This document shows, piece by piece, positions 31,196-43,364 of a stretch of DNA of 64,000 nt; position 1 is the first letter of the stretch, and each line of letters begins with the position of its first letter. This DNA comes from Blastocystis sp. Blastoise (taxonomy: Eukaryota; Sar; Bigyra; Opalinata; Blastocystidae): assembly GCA_039096225.1 (NCBI GenBank), contig JBBPEB010000028.1:248001-312000 (forward strand), read 5' to 3'. The notes beneath the pieces are model-generated. The model was not told where the DNA came from. It was given only the letters and a program-made list of their open reading frames with translations, and searched no databases. The position numbers were made by a program, and so were the translations under genes.

Positions 31196-33480
31196 ATGAT
31201 GAATCCCATTCAATCTGTGTTATTTTTAAAGATGATAATTGTAGAAAACAATCTTGAACATATTCAGGTATAGAATCACCTAAGTAATATAATAAACTAA
31301 CAATAAATAAATACCTAATATTATGATTCTATTACATCTAAAAATTGATGCCTCAATTAATTGTTTCAGTTGATCAATGTTTTTGATATTTATTTCTGAC
31401 ACTATAACCAATTATAATATCAATAAAAACAAGAAATACAATTTAATTGAAGTTTGCTCATATTGTAGTATATATTAGTATTATATGGTTGTGAATCATA
31501 ATCAATACTAACTGTTTGATTCAAATCTAGATAATATAGTAAAAATATTAATAACGCAAATATATAAAAAGAAGAATATATATATATATCATTACTATAT
31601 ATATGAGAATAGGCAAAAAAATTCCCATTGGTCAGTTTTTGGAAAATGCATTTGATTGGTTAAGGTATACTATAGTTTGTACCCACAACTCCTCTAAACT
31701 TACGGGGAGTTAACTTTTGGTTGAAACACAGTTCAATAGGATATAACATGTAGTTGTGCACCGTATATTTGGTTAAGCGATATTGTTTATAATTAAAAAG
31801 ATATTAATAAAAGAACAGAAAACATGATTTTTGAGTCGTTTTTGATTGGCTCTTTGGGGTGACCCCGATAAAAATTGTTGACCAGACAATTGGAAAATAA
31901 ACATGGGGTAAACTTGATTTTTTATCAATCCCACAATATACGTTATCCGTGTTTATTCTTTATATTTATCTATTTTTTAATACTTTTTCATATTGAACAC
32001 GTGAGGCCTTAACGGTCAAATTTAGATTCTTAATTTGACATCATATTCTGATTCAGGAGGTCAAAAAACCTAGGTGTACCAATTTTCAGCTCCTGAGGAC
32101 GATTTTTGAGTGATCGATATTTTCTTTGATCTTCTTATAATCGACTAATATTACAGTATTGTAATTGATAGGTCCTCAAACTACTATAGTTAAAACAAAG
32201 TCTTAAAATAATGAGTTTGAGTGTCACAATTCTGAAAAATGTGAATTAAGTGGTCTTAGAGGATAAGATTCAATATAATGACTTTTATTTAGTAAACTAG
32301 AGATAATACTCTATACTATATTAAAAGAAGAGTCAAAACTATGAAAGTCAAAGTGTATGACCAAATGACAAAATGTGTCTTAAAAAGTAAAAGGGTGTCT
32401 ATATGTGTTTCAAATGTTAAGTCAAGTCAATTCTATGAATAAGAGCTTTAAATAAATAGTTTAAGGTTGTCAAATTCAAAAGAATGTGTAAAACATAGTC
32501 TTAAACTATGAATAAAAAATTTAGAGATATTAATCAGTGTACAGCTGTAGTAGCTCTACAACATATCAAAAGTACAAAGAAAATAATTTTTAGAGAGTGG
32601 ATGTGTGAAGGGTTGTGACTATTATTTAAAATTTATTTTTACTTCAGTTTGAGCAAAATCGTGAATTTCGTGCACTGTAGAAAAATTGAGTCAAAAAATC
32701 AACTCTAAGGGTCTTAATTTTGAAAAATGTAAAAATGAGTGACTTAGAGGACGAGATTCAATATTTGAGTGTTTAGTCATTAAACTAGACTGTATGATCT
32801 ATATTATATTAAAAGAAGGGACAAAACTATTTTGATCAAAGTGTATGACCAAATGGTAAAGTGTCTTTAAAAGTGTTATGGTGATGCCAGTTGTGTTTAA
32901 GGGTCTAAATCAAGTTTACTCTTAAAATATCAACTTTAAATAACCAGTTAAAGGTTGTCAATTTGTCAAAATGTTTTAAAGCGTGTCTTAAACAAAGAGA
33001 TTCAAGAAGTTGACTTTCATTTTATACATAACATGTATATATAAACACTTTACTAAAAGAACTTTGGAAAATATTGTGGATGAGTGTTTTGTCAAATGGC
33101 AAAGTTGTATCAAGAGTTGATTGTTTCCATTCATTTTTGTTTAAATCAATGTTTTATGTCTACTCTATAAAAATAACCTTTTAATACTGAGTTTAACGTT
33201 TAAAAGTCAACATGTGTGTTTGGTTTGTTTACTTTTGAGAGTTGAAAATCAGTTTAAAATGATAAATTATGACATACACGTCTATATTGATTGATTCAAA
33301 CAGTTTTGAGATGACTTAGTTGCTCGAGTTAAAATGGATTTTGTTCTCATTCTGACTGTTGTTGAGAAGAGGAAGTCTAAAAAAAACTATAAAAAGTTAG
33401 ATATATGTATGCAATGTCAAAATTGAAAAGTATAAAGTAAAATGGATTAAAATGAATTTAAAAAAGAGAATATATATATA
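31196..33480. repeat. Interior of the inner element with degenerate direct repeats
   Basis: No gene seen. A diverged unit of about 490 bp occurs near 32,225-32,410 and again near 32,715-32,890: shared GAGATTCAATAT-like, TATATTAAAAGAAG, and AAGTGTATGACCAAATG. A third copy lies at 37,080-37,210. A perfect small palindrome, GGGGTGACCCC, lies at 31,856-31,866. Confidence 0.6.
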
Positions 33481-33524
33481 TATATATAATATGTAAAAAA
33501 TATTAAAGAAAAAGAAAAATAAGA

Positions 33525-33591
33525 CTTCATGTCAGGAATTGAACCTGAAAACAATCTATAATGATTGTTTCTCTCCTTCTAGAGCATAAAG
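33525..33591 (-). ncRNA. tRNA-like locus in the inner element
   Basis: Cloverleaf-like pairing: acceptor CTTTATG with CATGAAG (7 bp, one G-T), D-like arm CTCT/AGAG with loop AGAAGG, an 8-bp arm AAACAATC/GATTGTTT with loop ATTATA, and T-arm TCAGG-TTCAATT-CCTGA. GGTTCAATTCC matches the Pol III box B consensus. A T5 run follows about 5 bases after the 3' end. Positions 8-9 and the variable loop are missing, so it is not a standard tRNA. Confidence 0.5.
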
Positions 33592-33616
33592 GGAGTTTAT
33601 AAATAATAATAATAAT

Positions 33617-33644
<28 letters not shown>

Positions 33645-33651
<7 letters not shown>

Positions 33652-34255
33652 GGAATGAAGGAAGTAGGAAGAAAGAAGTAGGAAGTAGGAAGAAAGAAGT
33701 AGGAAGTAGGAAGAAAGAAGAAAGAATGAAGAATGAGGAAGAATGAAGTAGGAAGGATGAGGAAGGATGAGGAAGAAGGAAGAATGAGGAAGGATGTAAA
33801 AGTAGGAATGATGAGGAAGAAGGAAGAATGAGGAAGAAGAAGGAAAAAACAAGGATGAAGGATGAGGAAGAAGGAAGAAGGAAGAATCAAGGATGGGAAA
33901 GAAGAAAGAAGGAAGCAGGAAGAAGGAAATGATGAATGATGAAGCAGGAAGAAGTAGGAAGAAGTAGGAAGAAGTAGGAAGAATGCCAGATGAGGAAGAA
34001 GGAAGTAGGAAGAATAAGGAAGACGGAAGAAGGATGAGAAAGAAGGAAGAAGTAAGTAGGATGAGGAAGAAGGAAGAATAAGGAAGGAAGAATGACGGAT
34101 GAGGAAGGAAGGAAGAAAGAAGTAGGAAGGATAAGAAAGACGGAAGAAGAAAGAAGGAAGAAAGAAGGAAGAAAGAAGTAGGAAGGATAAGGAAGAAGGA
34201 AGAAGTAAAATGAAGAAGAAAGAAGGAAGAAAGAAGAAAAAAGAACAAGAAGACT
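33645..34255 (+). repeat. Polypurine GGAAGAA minisatellite
   Basis: About 600 bp of almost pure A/G on the plus strand, in irregular GAAGGAAGAATGAGGAAG-like units. The Phe/Leu/Ser frames on the other strand are a by-product. Confidence 0.9.
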
Positions 34256-34279
34256 ATAAAACCTATATATAATAGAAAA

Positions 34280-34500
34280 CATATAAAAATAAATAAATAA
34301 TAAATAAATAATAAATAAATAAATATAATAAATAAATAAATAAATAAATATAATAAATAAATAAATATAATAAATAAATATAATAAATATAATAAATAAA
34401 TATAATAAATAAATAAATAAATATAATAAATAAATAAATAAAAAACATAAATAAATAAATAAAAAACATAAATAATAAATAATAAAAATGAAAATAATAA
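34280..34500 (+). repeat. AAAT tetranucleotide repeat tract
   Basis: AAATAAATAAAT-type tract with ATAAT interruptions, directly following the polypurine tract. Confidence 0.85.
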
Positions 34501-35230
34501 ATAAAATATAAATATATACCTAATAGATTAATCTGAAACCACAGACTAAAGAAGAATGACATGAAAAAACGAAGACGACAACACATCAACAACATTTTCT
34601 TTCCTATAGAATAAAAATAATTAAAAACTATTTAATAAATGATATAAAAAGACAAAATAAATAATATAGATAACAAAAATATAAAATAAAACAAAGTAAT
34701 GAGAGAATTAAAAAACAAATACTATAAAAATAAATATATATTATATACCTGACACAAAGTAATCAAATTAACATAGCCGTGACCACTTCAAGAACTCTTT
34801 ACTACAACAACCAAGACAAATATAAGAGAATCCTATAAAAAAGTGTATTATTTTGAATAAATAAATAACTATATAGATAGATAGATATAATGCAATATAA
34901 AACAATATCAAATAAATAAATAAAATATACAGAATCAAATAATATAATCAAATATTTAAAAAATGTAAAAAACTATGTTTTTTGGGTACCATAAATGTTT
35001 TTAATAGAAAATGACCCAATTATTACTTTTGTAAATAAATCAATGAAAACTCAAGGGTATTTTTGATTTCTATTAGATTTTAAGAAGCATATTTTTATAA
35101 AAGACCCTTTTCTTTAAAAGTAGAAATATAAACACAATTTTTATATTAAGAGAAAACACTTATTTTTTATAATTAAAATATTATCTAAGATGCCTCAGAA
35201 GGCATGATGCTGTCAAGATCGAAGTGTGTA
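34501..35230. other. Non-coding spacer in the inner element
   Basis: AT-rich; I see no supported gene. Confidence 0.4.
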
Positions 35231-35261
35231 GATGGAAAAATATACATTTCTCAAAAACTTT

Positions 35262-36400
35262 CAGGTTCTTCTACTCAATAGGATCCAGTTGTGTATGTTC
35301 TTGGTCTTGGTATTACTTGCTCTGATGGTCTTAAAGGTTCTTCTATGTTATTTGTATCATACGGAGGCTGTGGTGTTGCCTGTTATGCTAACTGTGAAGG
35401 TTCTTCTGTTGCTTTAAATGATGCTAATGGTTCTGTTTACGTAGATATAGGTTCCTCTTATGGTATTGAAGGTATGTTGCCAATCATTTATTTTATTATA
35501 TTTTTCTTTTGTTATTTCTTTGTATATATAGGTTCTTCAGTTGTTGTGCATGTAAACAGTGGTGTAGATGAAGATATCTGTGTAGTGTTGAAGGTATGTT
35601 GTCATTCATTTATTTTTCTTTTTTACTTTTATATATATTTAGGTTCTTCTGATGTTTTCAATACTGCTGCTGATGTTGTTGGTGATCAGGTAGACTGTTC
35701 CTATGGTATTAAAGGTATATATATATATTGTCATTCATTTATTATTATTTTTTTTTTATTTATTATTTGTCTATTACTGTTTCTTTATAGGTTCTTTTAT
35801 TGTTGTGTGTGTGGTTGCTGAAGGTGTTAATAATTAAGGTATGTCTATTTTTTAAATTTAATTTAGTTTATTTTTATTTATTATTTATATATAGGTCCTT
35901 CTATTCTGATCGAGTCTTCTATTATAGGTAATGATACAGGTATATTCATATTTCTTTATTTTTTAATTTCTTTTTATTTTATTAATACTAATTTGTTCAT
36001 ATATAGGTTGTTCAACTCAGTTATGATATCATGGTTATTCTTCTGTTCCTTCTTTAGAAGGTATATATATATATATATTTATTGTTTATTCATGTATATT
36101 ATTATTATTATCTCAATCATTTATTATATATAGGTGTACCATCTAATTTGGAATACTATCATCATGATGATAATGTTTATTCTTATAAATAGAAATATAT
36201 CTAAAGGTATATATATATATTACATATATTTATTATAATGTATCTTTTATATATATATCTTTATCTATATAGGTGATAGTGTGGATAGGTCTCTAATACT
36301 TAAAGGTATATATATATATCATATATTTATTATTATATCTCTTATATATATATATATATATGTCTTTTATTTTTTAGGCTTTTCTAATATGATGGGTATA
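35262..36400 (+). repeat. Tandem array of exon-like modules
   Basis: A series of short segments beginning GGTTCTTC or similar (Gly-Ser-Ser) and ending in AAGGTATRT, separated by 50-90 bp T-rich spacers that end TATATAGG. Modules start near 35,330, 35,397, 35,450, 35,530, 35,641 and 35,790, and weaker ones run to 36,290. The first ones stay open: YVLGLGITCSDGLKG, SSMLFVSYGGCGVACYANCE, SSVALNDANGSVYVDIG, SSVVVHVNSGVDEDICVVLK. Spacing and ends look like repeated exon-intron units, coding a Gly/Ser/Val-rich repeat protein. No family recognised, and later modules decay. Confidence 0.5.
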
Positions 36401-36540
36401 CTTAGAATGTTTTTATTTTTTTAATTTTCTTTTTCTTTTGCTTATTATTTTTTATTTATATTTTCTTTCTTTATATATCTATTTATTTACTTTGTTTAGC
36501 TTTAGCTAATCTATATTTACTTATTTAATATAATACTTTG

Positions 36541-36571
<31 letters not shown>

Positions 36572-37860
36572 TGTTTTTTTGCTTTGTTTTTTAATTTTAA
36601 TTGTTGACTATTAAAACAATTGTTAAATTAGTTAATATTAATAGTATGGATCATTTTAATCTTTGTATTTAATTTAATTAAAACATTTATTGATCTCATC
36701 TAATTCTATATAGACTCACCAATGTAATCATATCAATAATTGACTTATTATTAAGTTTTGAATCCTCCACATACTTTTTTTATATAGTTTATTATATGTA
36801 AAATTGTAAAAATTAATAAATGTTAAAAAATAGGCTCTTCAACTAAGAGATTAAAAATTCTAAAAATTGTTTAATATAAAATAGCATGCACTCTACAACA
36901 TGTAAAAAATTAAAATAATTTTATTTTTCACAAGTGAATTAAAAATGTGTTTGAGTTGTCTAAAAATTTAAAAGAGTTTGTCTGTTTGTTTAAAACTGTG
37001 TTTTTGTTATAATATGAAAGTACTGACTTTTAAAAACAAGTTTAAAGGGTTTTATTTAAAAAAAATATAATAATAAGTTTTAGGAGGATGCGATTCAATA
37101 CGAAACATTTTATTTATCAAACTATAATTTATGTTTTAAACTATATCAAAACGAGGGACAGAAATACACTTGACAAAGTGTATGACCAAATGTAAAAGGC
37201 TTATAAAGAGTGTTAAAATCGTTATTAACGTGTTTATAGAGTTATGCTGAGTATAGTGTGTAAATGTTAGCTTTTTAAATTAACTTTAAGTGTGTCAACT
37301 TTTCAAAATGTATAAAAAAGGGTCTCTATATCAGAGATTCAAGACATCAAATTTTAATTAATATATAACACAATGAGATCTATATTGTGTGAAAGTTATG
37401 TTTAAAACTATTTTGATACACTGGATATCAAAATGGTGAAGTCTCTCTAAAACCGATATTGTTGACACCTTTATGTATAGAAATGCTATTTAAAGTGACT
37501 TTATTAATATTAATTCTAAAACTATGTGTTTAAGTCGTTAAAGTGAAAATGAATGTTGACTTTGTTGTGTTAAATGGGTTTTGGTTTTATGAAATGATTA
37601 AAGAAAGTGTAAACTACCTTATTATAATCTATTTAAAATGATTTTACATAATAATGACTTTCAATACTTAACATTGTGAGCCATTTCTAAATTTATTAGC
37701 TTTAGAAACTCCATAATAATTAAAATAGTAACTTAACTATTTATAAATACAATATATATTTTTAAAATAATAAATAACAAATATAATGATTCAAAAAGGG
37801 TTTCTCATTTTTTTAAGTATTGTTTTTAGTTTTTCAGATACTATTCAAATGATCAATTTA
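36401..37860. other. Non-coding interior of the inner element
   Basis: T-rich, with a TTTTG run near 36,540-36,590 and the third copy of the degenerate repeat (37,080-37,210). No gene supported. Confidence 0.4.
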
Positions 37861-37862
37861 AT

Positions 37863-37930
37863 AATTATATCAGGAATTGAACCTGATTATAATCAACAAA
37901 TGATTATTACTCTCCATATAGAGTATAAGA
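37863..37930 (-). ncRNA. Second tRNA-like locus in the inner element
   Basis: Same plan as the locus at 33,525: D-like arm CTCT/AGAG with loop ATATGG, 8-bp long arm (one mismatch) with 7-base loop ATTTGTT, and identical T-arm TCAGG-TTCAATT-CCTGA. The acceptor pairs only over 5 bp and no T run follows, so this copy is more decayed. Confidence 0.4.
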
Positions 37931-38052
37931 AGTGTTAATAAAATAATATATATAATATATAATATATAGTATATAATATATATTATATATTATATATAAT
38001 AGATAATAATGAAAAAAAGAAAATAAAAGCCAAACTGTTATTATTCTTTGTA

Positions 38053-38090
38053 GCCGCAGGTCCGGTGCCGTTAGGCCCCGGACCTGCGGC
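38053..38090 (+). other. GC-rich perfect hairpin
   Basis: GCCGCAGGTCCGG pairs with CCGGACCTGCGGC (13 bp), with a further GCC/GGC inside after a mismatch and the loop GTTA. It is the strongest GC island in the window and lies just inside the right arm of the inner element, next to the 3' side of the unknown gene at 38,097. Confidence 0.8.
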
Positions 38091-38096
38091 GTGACC

Positions 38097-38099
38097 CTA

Positions 38100-38134
<35 letters not shown>

Positions 38135-38405
38135 CTAATATAAGAATTTTGATTTTAATTTTATATGAAATGAAAGACGTCAGAAATTTCTCCATGCTAC
38201 ATTTGCCTAAAGATAGCAATTGGTAGCATTTCTTTATTATGAAAATAATAAAATTTATACAATCAATATGAATAATTCCATTTGAAAAAATCATTGGCTT
38301 CAATGGATTATTTGGAGGAACTATAAAAGTAAAATTGTTTATATCTATATATACAATAAACATTGCAGTTGAAGTTTGTATCATCGAAATAAAATGGTAA
38401 TTGAA

Positions 38406-38457
<52 letters not shown>

Positions 38458-38920
38458 AGTGAAAATAATCGCTTTACTGTTTTTTGCAACTGATACTGTT
38501 GGCAAACAAAAGTACTACTATTTTTACTTATTAATGTTCCTTCTAACGAAAACATAAATACAGAAACATCACTCGGTATTTGTAACGTTTCCTATATATC
38601 TGATTATATGCACCATAATATAGATACTTCTAATAAATTATAAAAACCCATGTTAGATGTTATATCATCTATTGGAAGGATAATAACTTCTCCTGTTTTG
38701 ATGTTGATACACTGCAATATTTTCTATACAAAATGAGATAGAAAGTTATATATAGTATTATTTACCTCTTTATTAACAAATATTAATGAATCTGGTTTAA
38801 GAATTGATACAGAAGGAGGTATAGACGAATAGACGGTATATGTCAAGTTGGTTTCTTGAGTTGATGCTTTTCTTTCGGAATCTTTTACAACGTCAAGAAT
38901 AGCATCTAATGATATTAATA
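38097..38920 (-). CDS. Unidentified protein gene fragment in the inner element
   Basis: Minus-strand exons: about 38,915-38,768 (AILDVVKDSERKASTQETNL, then PPSVSILKPDSLIFVNKE), 38,725-38,620 (ILQCINIKTGEVIILPIDDI), and 38,600-38,460 (VSVFMFSLEGTLISKNSSTF), then 38,405-38,130 (MIQTSTAMFIVYIDINNFTF, LKPMIFSNGIIHIDCINF). A short 22-base intron (GTGCATA...ATATAG) would join the second and third. The pattern of short strands with INIKTGEVI suggests a beta-propeller, but that is a guess. The first exon begins right at the inner edge of the right arm, so upstream exons are missing. Confidence 0.45.
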
Positions 38921-41900
38921 TCCTTAATTTAGTTCATGTAGCGTACGGTGTCTCACACACTTTCACATTTATTGACTTTGTTATTAACTTTTATAAAATA
39001 AAAATAACATCATAAAAACCGGAACACAATTCTGAAAATGACTGTTAAAGAAATTTTTCGAAAACTCTAAATTTCTGGCTAAAAAACGCAAAAAACCATT
39101 TTCGCACAAAATTTTAACCAAAATTATTGGATTATTTCTATTTTATCCAATATTTTTCATTTTTATAAAAACACTTATTTTTCGTTTTTTATTTTTTATT
39201 GTTTTCTTATTTTTTCTATATCTACTCACATTCTTTATATTTATTTTTATAAAATTGACTTTTATTGACGGGTTAGTCTAATAAATAGTTTTGACGGGTA
39301 AATTTGTTTATATTTAGAAGTTGACAACATATCAATACACACATCACTAACTATAAACTCTAAAACCATTTTATATGCAATGATACTGACCTCAACTACT
39401 CTGAAACAACAATAATTCCTTTAAATAACAACAAAAGACAAACTGATATCCAACACATTCCTTCTTTATAAACTTATTTGAGTTTATTCAAGTGATTTTG
39501 AATCAATACATGTCAGAAATATGTCTTTTAGTTGTTTAAAAAGTTTTAATAAGAAAATATTTGATAATAGAAATTTTGATGTTTTGATAGTATAGTTTGT
39601 TATTCGTCTTTCTCCTTGAGTTTTGGGTATTTTTTAAAAATAAAAGTATAATTATAATTAAGATAAGCTATTGCAGATACATATTTTTTATTTTATCTAA
39701 ATATTGAATATTGACTGAGAAACATTCATTTATATGAAAAACATAAAAATGAAAATTTTCAAAAAAGGGTATAGTTTGTTATTGTGATTTCTCAATCAAT
39801 TCTTAATAAAATAAAAAAGTTAAAACATATTTAGAAACTAGACATGTCATAGCAGATACATATTTTTCATTTTTTTAATTAATTGAAAACTCAGGTGACA
39901 AGAGTCAATAGTTGAACTCAATAAAAAATGACTTTCAAAAAATTTTCTTAAAAAGTTTTCATTTGTTTTTTGTTTATATTTTCATCATTAACAATTTTAT
40001 TTGACATTTTACTTTATATTTAAAAACTACATACCAAAATAAACATATTTTACAATTTTATTTTGTTTTTAAAAGACTTTAACAACAGATCACCAGACAA
40101 TGTTAACTCAATAAACTCTTAAAACGTTTTAATATGTGTTTAGAACCACTCATGGATACTATATATCACTTATTTGAAAAAGTTAAGACAACATGTTGAA
40201 CTGATACAGACAATGTTTGTTTTAAAAAGTTAGTTATGAGTCTTTATGAGTTGTATATGTCATAAATAAGCTTAAAATAAATAAATAAGTTTTTAATTGT
40301 CTTTAATTAGTGAAATAAATCGTTTAAAAAAAGAAAACATTTTTGATACTATAGTTTATTTTGACAATTTCTCCATCAATATTAATTTTTAAAAAATAAA
40401 TAAAACTTATATATAAACTAGACAACCTATAGTTTATATATTGATAAAAATCTTATCAAAATATATAATAACTTTTGAGATAAAAAATTATATATGAAAA
40501 ACATAAAAAAATTATTTTTTGAAAAAAGGGTATACTTTATAACATTAATTTCTCAGTCAATATTTTATTATTTTATATAATTTTAACAAATAAATACATA
40601 GAATAAGATATATTAATTATATTATTTTTAATATTTGAAATTAATAAAAAAATGAGTTCAGTAGAGTCAATAGTATAACATGTTAAAAAACTGAAAATTG
40701 AAAAATCGTTTTTCTAAAAATTTTCTGAAAGTTGACAAATCAAATTCATATTTGACAATTAATTTTTACATATTTGAAAACTAGACCTTATATGTATTGC
40801 ATATCTCAAAAAAATGGTCAAAAGTGGAGTTGACGAGTGAATGAGTATATGCACATGTTGGCTCATAATTTTATAAAAAGTAGTTCAATATGTCCTAAAC
40901 CACATATTAGGACAATTCTATAAATATTATCACTTTATAATGAGTTTAAAGGGTAAAATAATTTTGAATTGTCTGTTTGACTGTCTTAAGTGAAGAGATT
41001 CAAGTCACTTTTTGTAAAAATGAGTATTAGAGTGTTTAATGTTTATAATAATAAAAGAATTGTTTGAAATAAAGGTGGTTGTGTGTTTGACCAAAATGTT
41101 AAAATGAGTCTATTTTAAAAAAATGGTTAGAATAAGAAAGTATTGAGTGTTTTTGGAGTATTTTATATTAAAATCTACAATAAATAAACATTTTAAGTTG
41201 TTTAAAAATTTGATTCTTTAGAATTACAATAGTTAAGTCAAGAGATTCAAGTCACTTTTTATAAAAATAATAAATAGACTTATTATAGAATATAAAATAT
41301 TAAAAATTAGTTTAATTAAATGTAGTTGACTGTTTGATAGGAATGTTAGAATGGGTAAAAAGATTTTAATTGTTTCTAAAACAGTATAATACGTTTTTTT
41401 GTCACTAAATACAAAAATATTATTGTTTAAAGAATGTTTTTTATCTTTCAAAAGAACTCATTTTTTGTAATTGTGACTTTAAACAAATGAAATTCAAGTT
41501 ACTTTTTATAAATTAAAATAATAAATTAAATATATATGTATATTAGCATAAAATTAGTTAAAATAAAAGTGGATATGTGTATTTCAAAACGTTAAAGTCT
41601 TTTAGAGTTTTTTTAAAATAACTCATTTGTTTTATAAACTATATTTTATGTATGATAGTTACAGTTTTTAAAGTACTAAATCTATTTATGATATAGAATG
41701 TAATTTTTGGTTTATATTTAGTTTTTCGTTTCATTTAATGAAATGATTTTGAAAACATTATAAAAAATGAATAGATAATTTTTAAAAATAATTCTTTTTT
41801 TCTTTTATAAAAGAAATTCTATATATGATAAATATTTAGAAAGAACTCTATGAGTTATTATCGATTATATAGAATAATATATATATTTTAATTATTAAAA

Positions 41901-43156
41901 ATATATATATATTTTTTTAAATCCAAATTGAAATAGGAGTAATAAAAAATAATAATATTATAAACATTTGAATCTGATAGTATTAAAATATAGTAACTAT
42001 TACATATAATTAAACATTTATTAATAAGAAAAGGGGTATAATAAAATATTAAATATATATATATAATAGTATATATAAAAAGAAATGATAGAATATAAAA
42101 AATCAAATAGAGATAAAAATGATAATAATTTAAAATGGAATAAAATAATATATGAGAAAATTTATAAAAGAATAAATAATATTTTTTAGACAAAAGAGTA
42201 AGTTCTTTCTCATAATAATAATTATATAGAATAATTAAAAATAAAAAATAAATTCTTAAAGATAAGAAATAACTGATAATAATAAGTTTTAAAAGAAAAA
42301 ATATTTTATAATCATAATAATATTGTTTAAAGTATAAAATATTTATAAAACTAAATGAATTTATAATTACAAAAACAGTTATAAATAAATTAACAAAGAA
42401 AAGTGAATTAATATAGAAAACTAAAATATAAATTTAAATCTAAATAGAAATCTAAATAGAAATAGAAATAGAAATAGAAATAGAAATCTAAATAGAAATC
42501 TAAATAGAAATAGAAATAGAAATAGAAATAGAAATAGAAATAGAAATAGAAATAGAAATAGAAATAGAAATAGAAATAGAAATAGAAATAGAAATAGAAA
42601 TAGAAATAGAAATAGAAATAGAAATAGAAATAGAAATAGAAATAGAAATAGAAATAGAAATAGAAATAGAAATAGAAATAGAAATAGAAATAGAAATAGA
42701 AATAGAAATAGAAATTGAAATCTAAATTGAAATAGAAATATGAATAAGATTAAAAATAAAATATAAGAGCTAATCAATTATTATTAATAAACAATAAATA
42801 TATATAATCAATAATAAAAATAGCTAAAATGATACTAAATAAAAAAGGAAATACTACTCAAAAAATGTAATATAAAATGTTAAATAGGAATTATGAATAA
42901 AGTGTGAATTAAATTATTTAGAATATACTAAACTAATAACTAAACAATAGAAGATAACAACTAAAACAATTGAAATAATAATTTATAAAATATGAAATAG
43001 TCTTCATCCTAAAAATAAAAAAATAGAAATGAATAACAAAAACATAAAAATAAACATAATATTTAAAAAAAAAACCAACATAAAATATAACAATTAAGAG
43101 ATGACAACTATCAAAACTCAAGCGTAGGCTGGCGTAGCCAGTCGTGAAACGCTTGT
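38916..43156 (-). repeat. Inner element, right inverted arm (TIR2-R)
   Basis: Mirror of 26,973-31,195, moderately diverged, with the AGAAAT satellite at 42,421-42,735 and the same GC-rich hairpin tip at 43,120-43,155. I see no gene. Confidence 0.88.
42421..42735 (+). repeat. AGAAAT hexanucleotide satellite in TIR2-R
   Basis: Inverted counterpart of the TTTCTA array at 27,390, here with more AATCTA variants at both ends, so the two arms have been changing independently. Confidence 0.9.
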
Positions 43157-43165
43157 ATAATATTA
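43157..43165 (+). repeat. Possible right target duplication of the inner element
   Basis: ATAATATTA, a 7/9 match to 26,964-26,972. It starts 20 bp past the splice donor that ends transposase exon 5 (43,186). Confidence 0.45.
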
Positions 43166-43185
43166 TAATAATAATACATACATAC

Positions 43186-43302
43186 TTTCACGAAATGGGT
43201 TTTGTTGTTCATAATATTTTCTGAATACTAAATATTGGTTGAATTCCAAGGGGAATTCTAAAGAATGTACACTAGTACATGGAACCTATGTATATATATA
43301 GT

Positions 43303-43364
<62 letters not shown>

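Larger units (their letters stand above)
26973..43156. mobile_element. Nested 16.2-kb element with long inverted repeats
   Basis: Inverted arms of about 4.2 kb (26,973-31,195 and 38,916-43,156) start with the same tip, ACAAGCGTTTCACGACTGGC. The interior is about 7.7 kb. Arms differ by several percent, with indels: a shared 72-codon reading frame (28,658 and 41,451) differs at six residues. No transposase, integrase, polymerase or helicase is recognisable, so it is probably non-autonomous or of an unknown class. It lies inside one intron of the MULE transposase-ULP1 gene. The interior holds degenerate repeats, a polypurine tract, a tandem exon-like array, two tRNA-like loci, a GC hairpin and part of an unknown gene. 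Confidence 0.8.

Noticed and set aside
31840-31930. GGGGTGACCCC palindrome as an operator
   Set aside because: Short and single; no flanking gene start to regulate.
33597-34282. Long Phe/Leu/Ser-rich minus-strand frames
   Set aside because: Produced by the polypurine minisatellite; three frames are open at once, as expected of a low-complexity tract.
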